DNA of 64,000 nt from Girardinichthys multiradiatus (lineage: Eukaryota; Chordata; Actinopteri; Cyprinodontiformes; Goodeidae). How positions within the stretch are numbered: position 1 is the first letter of the stretch; every line of letters starts with the position of its first letter. The translations under genes were made by a program, and so were the position numbers. The stretch lies in contig NC_061816.1 of assembly GCF_021462225.1 (NCBI RefSeq), positions 24,785,049-24,849,048 of the forward strand, in the 5' to 3' direction. A model generated the notes under the pieces. That model was not told where the DNA came from. It did not search any database and saw only the letters and a list, made by a program, of their open reading frames with translations. Positions 10,780 through 20,330 of this stretch are shown piece by piece.

Positions 10780-11320
10780 GAAGGGAGGATCTGTGCCTGA
10801 AAGAATTGCAAAGAAAATTAGTGAGCCTGGCAAGGACGTAGAGAGGGATAGACTGTGGCTCATGAGGCATAGAGAGGGATGTGGCATGTGCCTGACAAAG
10901 CATGGAGAGGGGCTGATACGTGCCTGACAAGGTGTAGAGAGGGAATGGTGCGTGCCTGACAAGGCGTAGAGAGGGATTGATGCATTTCTGACAAGGCATT
11001 GAGAGGGACTGATGCGTGCTTGACAAGGTGTTGAGAGGGAGTGATGAAAGGATAGCAAAGAAAATTAGTGAGCCTGGCAAGGCGTGAGAGGGCTGGACAG
11101 TGCCTGGCAAGGCGTCGTGAGGGATATGGTGTGCCTGACCAGGCGTAGAGAGGGATAGACTGTGCCTGACGAGGCGTAGAGAGGGATGTGGCGTGTGTCT
11201 GACAAGGCGGAGAGAGGGATGGCGTGTGTCTCACAAGCCATAGAGAGGGGTTGATGCGTGCCTGACAAGGTGTTGAGAGGGAGTGAAGTTTGCCTGACAA
11301 GGCGTAGAGGGAAATTTATC
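10780..11320 (+). repeat. Minisatellite, 32-bp unit with a higher-order repeat
   Basis: Units built on 'cctgacaaggcgtagagagg' recur. Starts at 10891, 10923, 10955, 10987 and 11019 are exactly 32 bp apart. A different phrase, gcaaagaaaattagtgagcc, marks two larger blocks 247 bp apart (10808 and 11055). Open frames on the minus strand across the block are a by-product of the repeat, since 32 is not a multiple of three and no frame is preserved. Confidence 0.85.
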
Positions 11321-11739
11321 TGGCGAGATTGAAGTGATAAGAAGAAATGTGGGAGACATAACAGATAACATCACCTGACGGATGTTTGAGGTTTGGGACC
11401 TTGAAGAGAATGATGGGAGAGAATGAGGTTTCATGAAACGATCTCACGTAGAAAGGATAAGTTTAAACTGAAAAGGCCAACCACCACCAGTTAATGCAGA
11501 ATCTTTTACCTAAGAGCTGATTGATCATTGAACAAATAGCAGAGAATAGAAGTTTAGGTGGACATGTGAAGAGAATGCTGAAGTCGACCAGAGGCCAGAA
11601 GTTGTTGTAGGGAAGCTGTGGAAACTCCTAGGGTAGCTGCTGAAGTAGCTGTCCTGATTCTGAATGAGTGACCTGAGAATTGACTAGGGGGAAACTTGCA
11701 TTGAACTAAAGTTTGCATCAGAAATTAGAGGAAACTATC
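11321..11739. other. Unassigned stretch
   Basis: No coding frame, tandem repeat or recognised transposon. It lies between the minisatellite and the LTR-like block. Confidence 0.4.
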
Positions 11740-12344
11740 ATGATTTATGGGTGTTTTGGGGTTCTTATTATTATTCTTAATAGGTTTTGAATCATGCTTT
11801 TGTTATTTTCATGGTCATGCTTTAGTTTTTGTTTTCTAGTTCATGTTTTGTCAAGTTAGGTTTATTGGATCTGGTTATGCTTTAGTTTCATGGTTTACTA
11901 GTTGTGTTTTAAGTTTGTATTCAAGAGTCTCTGTTTTGCTCCAGCCACGTTTTGTTCACTCCTGTCTGTCAATTAACTTTATTTGGTTCATCTGAACCTG
12001 GCATTCAGTGTCCTCGTTTCACTTGGTTCCTGCTCTATATATACACCTCTGTTCTGTTCATTTCTCGCGGAAACATTACGGATCATGTCATTCTGTGTTC
12101 ATGCCAAGCCTTTCCAAGCCTATATTTGCCACCACGTTCCAAAGTAAGTTTTATTTATTAAACCATTTACTCACCACCTATGCTTCCTGTCCATCAGCAT
12201 TCTGGGGTCCTCCATTGACCGCACCTGACAGAATGTTTCTGCCAAAATTGGACCTCACAGACGGTAAGCAAGAGAGCGCCAGTGATCGCTGGGTTTAGCA
12301 GGAGATGGAGGAGGCATTGAGACATATGCCAGCTGATCTGGAGG
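11740..12344 (+). mobile_element. LTR-like sequence with a possible gag start
   Basis: A TATA-like CTATATATAC lies near 12033 and a TTTATTTATTAAA stretch near 12148. The block ends CACCTGACA (12228-12236), like fish gypsy LTRs. The next 100 bp read as a possible leader and gag N-terminus (about 12232-12298). The left end could not be fixed and no target duplication was found. The block truncates the minus-strand Gmr1-type element at about 12345. Assignment is tentative. Confidence 0.4.
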
Positions 12345-13086
12345 TCCTCTTTCTCTACAGTAGAATACCTGATCTCACGTGGGTGCAGCTTGCGGCTAAG
12401 ATATAACAGGGGATGTTCTTGGGCCAGAACTGCCTCCAAGCCAACTGCGGAGGCATCCACCTGTACCACGAACCTTTTACCAACACAGGAGAAGAACAAA
12501 GCAGTGTCTTCAGGATATTGAAGGCCTTCTCACATTCATCTGACCATATTACTGGATTCCGTTGGTCTTTTCCGGTCAGCAATGTAAGTGGAGCTACAAT
12601 AGTTGCAAAGTGGGGTACAAAGTGTCGGTACCAACTGGCTAATCCCAGGAACGATCGGACCTCTTTCTTGGTACGAGGTCTAGGACAGTTCTTGATTTCC
12701 TTCACTTTATCCACTTGGGGCCGGATCTCTCCTCCTCCCAAGCAATAGCCCAAGTACTGTGCCTCCTTTTGTGCCCACTCACACTTAGAATGGTTGAGGG
12801 TTAATCCTGCTTCCTGGATCTTTCTCAAAACAAGGGACAAATGTTGGATATGCTCTTCCCATGAAATGCTAAAAACCACCACATCATCAAGGTAAGCTGC
12901 ACTGCAGTGATCACAACCCTGGAGAACTTGGTCCATCAGCATGTGGAAGGTGGCTGGTGCACCATGTGGCCCAAAAGGCATCACCGTAAACTGAAACAGT
13001 CCAGCTGGCACTCTGAAAGCTGTATAATGCCTGGAACTCTTCTCAAGCGCAATCTGCTAGTACCCTTCACATTGGTCAAGTGTGGT
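12345..13086 (-). pseudogene. Gmr1-type element: RT (C-terminal part) and start of RNase H
   Basis: Minus-strand frame 13011-12355 reads Ty3/gypsy RT: Q-F-T-V-M-P-F-G, the catalytic Y-L-D-D near 12894-12883, then Y-L-G-Y and S-F-L-G-L-A. An overlapping frame (12499-12345) gives the RNase H start (V-Q-V-D-A-S, L-S-R-K-L). It is cut off after V-E-K-E. In this element RT lies downstream of integrase, the reverse of normal Ty3/gypsy order. The gene is split by the insertion at about 13087-13612, has frameshifts and is dead. Confidence 0.85.
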
Positions 13087-13612
13087 GATTGTGGAGATAT
13101 ATTATGTGTGTGCACTATTACTATGATTCAAAACAGTGTGGGAAATAAAATGTGTAACATGTGTTAGTATAAGACATTGTGTGGCCTGCAGAAGTATTTC
13201 TCACAGGGGTATGGTGAAGTGGAAAATTACTGAGAACTGCATGTGTGTGAAAATTAGTGATAAGTACAACTGACTGAGTTAATCCCTGCTTATATCAGTA
13301 GATATGGGAGGCAGCTGTGGGACAATGCCTGTCTAAATATGGTCAGCCGGAAAAGTGTGTACGTGACTATGTGTAGAAAATATTGTAAACAAGGGCGCTG
13401 CCCTTTTTTCGTGTGTGTTTTAATACAAGAAATGAGCCCAGTGAGAGAGGGCCAGAAGAAATCTTGGTGTGTCCTGACCACATCAGCTCTCTCTTCCCCT
13501 GGGCCCAGGTATTTAAATTGAATACAACGGTGTCTGAGTGTGATTTATTCTAATGTGTTGTGAATTCCTCTAGGTTACGGTGAATAAACGAACGCGCAGA
13601 AGACCCCGTTAA
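13087..13612 (+). mobile_element. LTR-like insertion inside the RT of the Gmr1-type element
   Basis: About 525 bp interrupt the RT between its E-V-P-L and E-G-Y segments. It starts TGTGG and has a TATA-like GTATTTAAATT near 13509 and GAATAAACG near 13582, suggesting a plus-oriented solo LTR. Exact ends and target duplication could not be resolved, and another mobile sequence is possible. Confidence 0.4.
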
Positions 13613-14493
13613 AGGGGTACTTCACATGATGTATTTGGCAGTTCCAATCTTCTCCAACAGATCGTCCACTCGAGGCATTGGTTAAGCATCAAACTCTGAG
13701 ATTGCATTGAGTTTTCTGAAGTCAATACATATCCGCAGTGAACCATCCTTCTTGAATGCGATGACAACTGGACTACACCATTCTGAACTAGAAGGTTCAA
13801 TGACTCCAAGTCTCAGCATTTCTTTTATTTCAATGTGCAATTTCCCCACCAGTTGTTGGGGGACCCTATAAGGGGCTGGCAAATAAGCATCTTGTTCTTC
13901 AGCTGGATGTCGTGTTTAGTCAGGGTGGTTTTGCCTGGAATGGGTGAAAAAAGGGCGGAGACTTCTTTAAATACATCTTGAAGCTGTGAAACTTCCAGAT
14001 GTGTCAATCTAGGAGTAGCAGTGGTCACTAGACCTTCGGTTTCTGTGACCTCCTCATCTTCTATGCTGACCCTCTGAACCATCAGAGCTTTCATGCTATG
14101 GTGAAATGGTGACTCTTTCCATTCTTTTTGGAAGTGGTAAGTCTGGTCTCTCTTTTTCTTGTCTGGATGGTGTACCTCATAGGTAACAGGGCCCATCTTC
14201 CGGTTGATTGTATATGGTCCCTGCCATTTCGCAAGACGTTTATTGCTGGAGGTGGGAAGAAGCAACAGAACCTTTTGCCCAGGTTGAAACTCACAATAAC
14301 AGGCATGTTGATCATACCAAGCCTTTTGGTTCTTCTGTGCCTCACGTGAGTTAAGTTGTGCTTCTTTCTGGTTCTCGCATCTCCAGCACAAACTGGATAA
14401 TCTCTTTATCGTTTTTACATGCAGGTGGTGCCTTCCACTTTTTTCGGAGCAAATCCAAAGGCCCCTGGACATCCCACCCAAAAAGTAATTCAA
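13613..14493 (-). pseudogene. Gmr1-type element: integrase C-terminus, linker and RT N-terminus
   Basis: The frame 14493-13825 begins with the integrase C-terminal domain (K-A-W-Y-D-Q-H-A, F-Q-P-G-Q-K-V, then W-Q-G-P-Y) and continues through a linker directly towards RT. A second frame (13882-13609) reads the RT entry: Y-R-V-P-Q-Q, I-E-P-S-S-S-E-W, V-V-I-A-F-K-K-D-G-S-L-R, F-R-K-L-N. That integrase and RT adjoin in this order is the diagnostic point for Gmr1-type elements. A frameshift lies near 13,860. Confidence 0.85.
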
Positions 14494-15329
14494 AGGGTGA
14501 AAAACCAGTAGATGCCTGTGGAACCTCTATAAGCAAACAGGAGGAATGGCAGCCAACGATCCCAGACCTTTCCAGTGTCATCCACAAACTTCTGGAGCAT
14601 CCTTTTTAATGTCTGATTAAATCTTTCGACAAGACCGTCAGTTTGTGAGTGGTATGGTGTAGTTTTTATTGGAGCAATACCAAGCTGTTTGTAAAAGAGT
14701 TGCATTAGCTTGGAGGTAAAATTTGTGCCTTGGTCAGTTGTAATTTCATCTGGGATCCCAACCCTTGAACACAGCTGCATCAAAGCTCGAAGAACCATGG
14801 GGGCAAAGATGGTACGAAGCGGAAATGCCTCAGGAAACCACATAGCATAATCAGACATAACCAAGATGTACTGATGGCTGCTACCGCTTTTTATTAATGG
14901 ACCCACAATGTCAATGTCCATTGCAATCCTGCAAAACGGTGGGAAAATAACTGGCAGGGGTTGAAGCAATGCCCTGTCAGCTTTACTGGTGGTTGATGTT
15001 TTTTGACATATCCGGCATGTGGCGCAGTAAGTCTGAATATAAGTGTACATTGTTGGCCAATAAAAGCGTGCACCTGTACGTAGATATGTTTTATGATGAC
15101 CCAAGTGTCCCGCCCATGGCAGTGTGTGTGCTAAATGCATGACGAGTGGTCTACATCTAGCAGGGATAACCAATCGTTTACACTCATTTTCAATATTATA
15201 CAACACATCACCTTCAACAAGGAACCTTGGTTCACCCACACAATTCCCATTTTCTTCTCTTTCAGTTTTGACAAACTGTGGTTTCAAACTTTCATCCTCT
15301 TGCTGTAAAAGAGAGATGGTATATCCCAC
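14490..15329 (-). pseudogene. Gmr1-type element: integrase core (279-codon frame)
   Basis: Zinc-binding N-terminus (H-L-A-H ... G-H-L-G-H-H-K-T, then C-A-T-C-R-I-C-Q), followed by the catalytic core: first Asp in M-D-I-D-I-V-G-P-L, second in T-T-D-Q-G-T-N-F, and Glu in L-V-E-R-F-N-Q-T-L-K, so all three catalytic acidic residues are present. The frame opens just after protease in another frame and shifts again into the C-terminal domain, so it is a fragment of a larger pol. This is the best-preserved domain of the element. Confidence 0.88.
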
Positions 15330-15931
15330 AATGAATCTATTTTACCAGATTCTTTTAACCTTAACTGTTTCTCAAAACGCAGTGGGCTCCGTGTTTTTTT
15401 GGGTCCTTTTGTGCCACCCTCACACAGACTACTGTCAATGTCTGGTAATGGTTGGACACCGGCCTGGGCTCTAGTGACCCCTGGACAAGAAACAACATTC
15501 ACATTTACAGGTGATTTGATGTCCTTATCAGAACACATCTGATTGGACTGTTTTTCTTTTAACAAGTCAAAAAGCACCGGTAAATCCCGTCCAAAAATTA
15601 CATCCACTGGCAAGTTTTCAATAACCCCAAATGTCAACATATATGATTGTTCATCAATAACAACTGTTAAGTCTGTTTTCGGGTATGCATGTTTGTCACC
15701 TTGTACACACAAAATGTGCCCTTGTCTTCCATAATCTATCTTACCCATTGGTACCAGACTCTGCTTTATAAGTGACATGAAACTACCAGTGTCCAAAAGA
15801 ACATTTACATTTTGTCCATTAACAGTTATTCGATGATAATGTTGGCCAATGTTTTCAGTTCCAATAACCCCCTCTTCAAGCCGGGGTGGATAACAGGCAC
15901 CGGTGACCTTAGCTTTACGCACTGGACACAC
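15284..15931 (-). pseudogene. Gmr1-type element: gag end and aspartic protease
   Basis: A 215-codon minus-strand frame holds a retroviral-type aspartic protease: active site L-L-D-T-G-S near residue 47 (about 15793) and the later V-D-V-I-F-G-R-D-L motif near residues 110-118. Just upstream in the same direction (about 15925-15972) the sequence codes a C-Y-Y-C-Q-Q-P-G-H-K-A-S-V-C zinc knuckle, the nucleocapsid end of gag. Protease is followed directly by integrase rather than RT. Confidence 0.85.
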
Positions 15932-16481
15932 AGAGGCTTTGTGGCCCGGTTGTTGACAATAATAACAAACAAAGTTCTTACCCGGTTGATGGTGGTTTGG
16001 CTCCCGGGAGGGGTTACCTGGGAAGTCCGGGCTGATCTGTTCAGTTGTCGATTTTATCTGGACAGGCTGTAATGTGGCTCTGCGACTCCTGCCGATGGAA
16101 TTTACGCCTGTTGTCCATCTTCCAGCTCATGCTCCTTCACCCACGTCCTCATCTCAGGAGGTAGAACTTGCAGGAACTGCTCCAGAATGATGGCCTCTCC
16201 AATCTGCTCCTTAGTGTGCAGTTCAGGTCAAACCCAGCGTCGGTAAAGCCCTCTCAGTCGGAAGTAAGTCTCTGCAGGGCTTTCATCAGGTGGAACCATG
16301 GTCGACCAGAACCGCTGCCTGTAGGTCTCTGGGGATATGTCAAATTTGGCCAATAAGGCTGCTTTCAGTTCAGTATAGCAGTGGGCTCTCTCTTCATCCA
16401 TTGCTATGTAGGCCGATAACGCCTTACCAGAAAGCAATGGAACAAGTCGGCATACCCATTCAGTCTCTGGCCATTTCCAAG
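15932..16481 (-). pseudogene. Gmr1-type element: gag capsid C-terminal part with SCAN-like segment
   Basis: The frame 16437-16228 reads gag capsid (G-K-A-L-S-A-Y, F-D-I-S-P-E-T-Y-R-Q-R-F). After an in-frame stop the same frame continues with L-E-Q-F-L-Q-V-L-P-P-E-M, then W-V-K-E-H-E-L (about 16120-16190), which closely resembles the SCAN domain of vertebrate zinc-finger proteins. SCAN is known to derive from the capsid of Gmr1-like elements, so this supports the classification. The gene is interrupted by the TRIM-like insertion at 16482. Confidence 0.8.
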
Positions 16482-16773
16482 TGTTAGGTATTATTTAGTC
16501 AACTCAGAGGTAAGAACGATACAGTCATAGTTACTTGTGACAAGGGTAGCCCACTTTGCAGTGAAACTACAAAGTTTTTGACACCCTATCTCTTTATTTA
16601 TATGCACAGTTCAACAGACAGTTCAGACAGGGTGTGTGTGTGAGACGGAAAGGAGGCTGGTTCACACAGAGATAACAATGATCTCACACACACAGGGAGG
16701 AAGGCATAGTGCAGGTGCCTTGCAACCCAAGGTTTTTACATGAGTGATAACAAGTTTTTGCACCCATCCAACA
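16482..16773 (-). repeat. TRIM 3' LTR (292 bp)
   Basis: Reads TGTTGG...CCTAACA on the minus strand. A TATAAATAAA core (minus strand, near 16590) serves as a likely TATA/polyadenylation region. I see no difference from the 5' LTR. Confidence 0.88.
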
Positions 16774-16790
16774 GTCCCTCCTTTTATCAC
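16774..16790 (-). promoter_or_regulatory. TRIM polypurine tract
   Basis: On the minus strand AAAAGGAGGGAC directly precedes the 3' LTR start. Confidence 0.65.
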
Positions 16791-16994
16791 AAGTAAAAAC
16801 ATTTAATATAAAAACGAGTAAGAAAAATACTTTGTATGAGCGAAAACCCACGGACGGTAAACAGATTATATTTTGTGGGAAATACTCATACGGCCCCGCC
16901 GCCCTCGGCGACCATTAAAAGTTAAATGTTGATTAATTATAGTATAAATGTCCCAGATAAAAGGTCACTGGCATGAGACTTTATGGAGAGGACA

Positions 16995-17036
16995 TTAACA
17001 CGGCCTTCTACTGCGACTAATTCGCAGCGGTGTTAA
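16995..17036 (-). ncRNA. Conserved two-level stem in the TRIM leader
   Basis: An inner stem CTGCG/CGCAG with a 7-nt loop (17011-17027) sits inside an outer TTAACAC/GTGTTAA pair (16995-17001 with 17030-17036). The same nested stem occurs in ERV A2 at 44257-44298, with changes in the loops and linkers. Likely a structured RNA element of the leader. Confidence 0.6.
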
Positions 17037-17278
17037 TTTTCTGGAATGAAATCCGACCTGAATCTCCAAAGTCACCAGTACGTAGTTTTAATCTGGGCAA
17101 AAGAAAACACAGGACTAGCAGAATCCTGCTATGATTCTATTAAAATGCTTAGTCCTCCAAACACACACAACACAGTCACACAGTTAGTTTCAGGTACCTT
17201 GTAATTTTTCTAAGTTAACTTGGTGTTATTTTATGAGCTCAATTTACTCCGTTCTTTTTACTTTTATAGCGCTTATTC

Positions 17279-17596
17279 TATTCCCTCGCAGGGGAATAAC
17301 CCTTAGTCGTTTTATTTGGCCCCCTTCTTGGCGGGGCCCTACCTTAATTTGTCACTATTCCTTTCACGGTGGAATAAAACCATCCCAATGCAGCGTCCTT
17401 ACCGGCGACGCACTACCAACGACTTTTAAGTACTTTTCTTCTTTTATTTATATAGCGCTTACTCTATTCCCTCACAGGGGAATAATCCTCAGTCGTTTTC
17501 TTTAATCCCCTTCACGGCGGGATTGTACCAAATTTGTCACTATTCCTTTCACGGTGGAATAAAACCATCCGAATGCAGCGTCCTTACCGGCGACGC
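17279..17596 (-). ncRNA. Hairpin array in the TRIM leader (eight stem-loops)
   Basis: Eight short perfect inverted repeats lie in two copies of a four-hairpin block about 185 bp apart. Stems differ (GCGTC, TATTCC, AATCCC or GGCCCC) while loops on the transcribed minus strand are alike: GCCGGTAAG, ACCGTGAAA, GCCGTGAAG or GCCAAGAAG, plus a divergent CCTGYGAG. Positions include 17318-17338, 17357-17377, 17393-17411, 17465-17484, 17504-17524, 17541-17561 and 17578-17596. The phrase GTTGGTAGTG precedes the GCGTC hairpins, as it precedes hairpins in ERV A2. Function unknown; packaging or dimerisation is the natural hypothesis. Confidence 0.7.
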
Positions 17597-17870
17597 ACTA
17601 CCAACGACTGTTAAGTACTTTTCCTATGAACTGTATTTTAAAACTGTCTCACCTCGGAGTTGACTTCTTGGTGACTCTTTGGACCCTGTGAGAGTCACCC
17701 CGCGCAGAGGAAGGCAATAACCCACTGGCCAGGTGTGAATTCACACACACCGGGACTTTCAGCCACTCCGGCTAAAGGAGGCTGTGCAGCGGTGCTTCGC
17801 TCGACGTCAGGCTTCCCCCACGGATCCCAGAGTCACTGTTAAAGCAAAGAGAAATAAGGTTATTGAATTA

Positions 17871-17889
17871 ATCCGGCTTCGAAGGACCA
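17871..17889 (-). promoter_or_regulatory. TRIM primer binding site, tRNA-Tyr-like
   Basis: Minus strand TGGTCCTTCGAAGCCGGAT lies five bases from the 5' LTR. It matches the tRNA-Tyr 3' end apart from one extra A in the middle. Confidence 0.6.
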
Positions 17890-17894
17890 ATAAA

Positions 17895-18186
17895 TGTTAG
17901 GTATTATTTAGTCAACTCAGAGGTAAGAACGATACAGTCATAGTTACTTGTGACAAGGGTAGCCCACTTTGCAGTGAAACTACAAAGTTTTTGACACCCT
18001 ATCTCTTTATTTATATGCACAGTTCAACAGACAGTTCAGACAGGGTGTGTGTGTGAGACGGAAAGGAGGCTGGTTCACACAGAGATAACAATGATCTCAC
18101 ACACACAGGGAGGAAGGCATAGTGCAGGTGCCTTGCAACCCAAGGTTTTTACATGAGTGATAACAAGTTTTTGCACCCATCCAACA
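17895..18186 (-). repeat. TRIM 5' LTR (292 bp)
   Basis: Same length and, by eye, same sequence as 16482-16773. It is followed on the plus strand by the CCAAG duplication and then by Gmr1-type gag. Confidence 0.88.
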
Positions 18187-18191
18187 CCAAG

Positions 18192-18543
18192 TTTGAGCGA
18201 TGGGCTCAAAACCCATAAGATAGTCCACTATATCTTCACCATTTGTATATGAAAGAATCTTTGGATCCGAATGACTCTCCCAAAAAGACCTTTGTCTTGA
18301 CCGATTCTTTCTGGACTCCCTTGGGGGTGAGGAAGAAGATGATTCTGACAAAACGGGTTGACGTGAGGCTGGAGTTGGCGAACGATATCTTGGACTACTT
18401 GCTGAAGCTGCACTTGGTGTTCCTACTGGTGGTCGAGGTTGCTGTACTGCCGGTTGAATAGTTCTTTTCAGCACCCAGGCCACGTAGACCATCTTTCGTA
18501 GTCCTTCGAAAGATGCAGCCCCTGAGGCTGACTTTCGGGTCAT
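18192..18543 (-). pseudogene. Gmr1-type element: gag N-terminal part
   Basis: The frame from 18543 reads a basic/serine-rich gag N-terminus (S-S-S-S-S-P-P-R-E-S) and then P-K-I-L-S-Y, which joins across the TRIM insertion to the capsid frame at 16481. The join restores the phrase around the CCAAG duplication, so these are two halves of one gag. The first Met used here is simply the first in frame. No 5' LTR of this element was recognised beyond it. Confidence 0.75.
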
Positions 18544-18577
18544 CCTCGGCGGGGGTACATTCCCTTTCCGGTTGATT

Positions 18578-18930
18578 TTGTCAAATGTAAATTTGTTTCA
18601 GTACTTGTAAAAATGTTTCGCATCTTGTTAAATTGTTTTCTGAAATGTAAATTTGTTTTCTGAAATGTAAATTTGTTTCAGTACTTGTAAAAGTGATTTG
18701 CATCTTGTTAAATTGTTTTCTGAAATGTAAATTTGTTTTCTGAAATATTAATTTGTTTTCTGAAATGTAAATTTGTTTCAGTACTTTTAAAAGGGTTTTG
18801 CATCTTGTTAAATTGTTTTCTAAAATCTTAATTTGTTTCAGTACTTGTAAAAATGTTTTCACATCTTGTTAAATTGTTTTCTGAAATGTTAATTTGTCTT
18901 TAGGTTTGTAAAAGTGTTTTAGGTTTTGTA
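18578..18930 (+). repeat. Minisatellite, 20-bp unit with higher-order pattern
   Basis: Repeats of tgaaatgtaaatttgttttc and variants. The marker phrase gtacttgtaa or gtactttt occurs at 18601, 18681, 18781 and 18841, spaced 80, 100 and 60 bp, all multiples of 20. Another marker (catcttgttaaattg) alternates with it. The minus-strand frame at 18581-18862 is a product of the repeat. Confidence 0.85.
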
Positions 18931-20326
18931 ATGTTGGTTTGCACCCCCCGGCCACCGTACAAAAAGGTTTGTAAAATAGTGCAAACTGTTCTCAGGAGGT
19001 CCAGAGTGGACTATATCAAGACTGATTTAGGTTTAGAGAATCTCTCAAGGCTCGGTTTTAGATCCACTAAGAATAGAGAGCGGAGTAATCCACATCTGTC
19101 CCCTGGAAAGCATAAGTCAGCAGTAGTTTGAACAGCAGAGTTGCGTTGTTCTGTGAATAATATGACTATTTGATTATTTTTGGAGAAGAATACTGCCGCC
19201 AGTGGTTGGCTACAGTCCACCAAGGTCATTTCTGAAAGATTCTATTAGATTACTGGTTTGTGTCTTCAGGAGAGAGGATGTTTCTTAAATGTTTATTCTT
19301 TTTTGCAATCTCACTAATAAAATTAAGTAGCATAAAGTTGTTTTCGTAGTTAGTACAGGGGCAGCAGTACTCTTCCTGCACTACCTCCTTACTAAAGCTA
19401 AATCATCAGTAGTGTCTGCTGGGTCTACAAGTGTTTTGCCCAGTTATCACCAGACACTCATCAGAGTGGGCCCCTCAGGGTGATCAAATCCCAAGATTGG
19501 TCCTGTAGCCAATTGAGTGGTGATTTATTATTAGACTTTCTAATAGCAAATGTGTAGAATTAACAATTTAAGTCGCAAAATTTGGAAATGGCTCAATTGG
19601 TAGGTTATATTTTGTTGTTTTTACACAAGATTCCAATGTTGAAGAGGCAAAAGGTTGGACAAAGTGAAACTTTAAAACATTTATAAAATATTTAGTTTTA
19701 GTAGTAGGTCCAATTGCATCCACGCTAACCTCTAAGCATAATAGTGGATGTGAAAAAGAGTGTGCCGTGTGTGGTTAGGGCTATTCCTCTTAGAAGATTG
19801 GGCTGCTTCTAAGACTCCTTAGGCCTTGGAGTCACCTTTCACGCATGCCGTTCCTAAAGGCGGAGCCTGGGAGGGCAGATACGTACAGTGCCTCTGGTTT
19901 TGAAAACACACTGTGCGTTAGCACCGCAAGGTGGAACCAGCCTACCCTGAAAGTCCATAGCATCCTTCAAGGTGGACTCTGCCCTGGGTTGCATCGCTCT
20001 TGGTGAATCCATGCAGTGGAGACTGTGCTCAGCAAGAAAAAGCAATGGACAAGGCAAATAAAACTTAATTGTTCTACAGTAGCTCTGAAAAAAGGTCATG
20101 GTTGAAGTTGCTCCTTTTTGAAGTCCAGGTTCTACTAGTCTAGTTCTAGTTGTCCCCTCTTAAATGTCACACGTTCTCCTGGTCCCATGACAAGTTGAGG
20201 TGTTGAGCAGTTGGTTTGGTTGGAAAATAGGTTGTGTTGACCCTGACTTCTGTGACGGTACTCTATGCAGTTGACTCCCCATTGTAGATTTTCAATACCT
20301 TGGGGTATTGTTGATCTAGTGTAGTG
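18931..20326. other. Unassigned stretch, possibly decayed retroelement
   Basis: Broken frames occur on the minus strand (for example 19854-20099, 81 codons), and fragments such as G-P-I-L-G-F-D-H-P-E-G near 19470 look protein-like, but I cannot place them in a family. No LTR pair or tandem repeat was found. Confidence 0.35.
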
Positions 20327-20330
20327 GTTG

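Larger units (their letters stand above)
16482..18186 (-). mobile_element. TRIM-like non-autonomous retroelement of the A family (1,705 bp)
   Basis: Complete insertion with LTRs at 16482-16773 and 17895-18186, a 1,121-bp internal region and the 5-bp target duplication CCAAG (16477-16481 and 18187-18191). The interior is the A-family leader, related to ERV A2 at 43558-44375, up to about the gag start, plus roughly 140 bp before the polypurine tract. It encodes no enzyme. Both LTRs appear identical over 292 bp, so the insertion is very young. It must have used gag, RT and integrase from another element. It carries a primer site, a polypurine tract and a hairpin array, the expected minimum for copying in trans. 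Confidence 0.88.

Noticed and set aside
10514..11300. Long minus-strand frames (198 and 146 codons) with repeated peptides
   Set aside because: They lie over the 32-bp minisatellite. The unit is not a multiple of three and the frames overlap one another, so they are repeat artefacts.
18581..18862. 93-codon minus-strand frame with repeated K-Q-I-Y-I-S-E-N
   Set aside because: It is a read-through of the 20-bp minisatellite.
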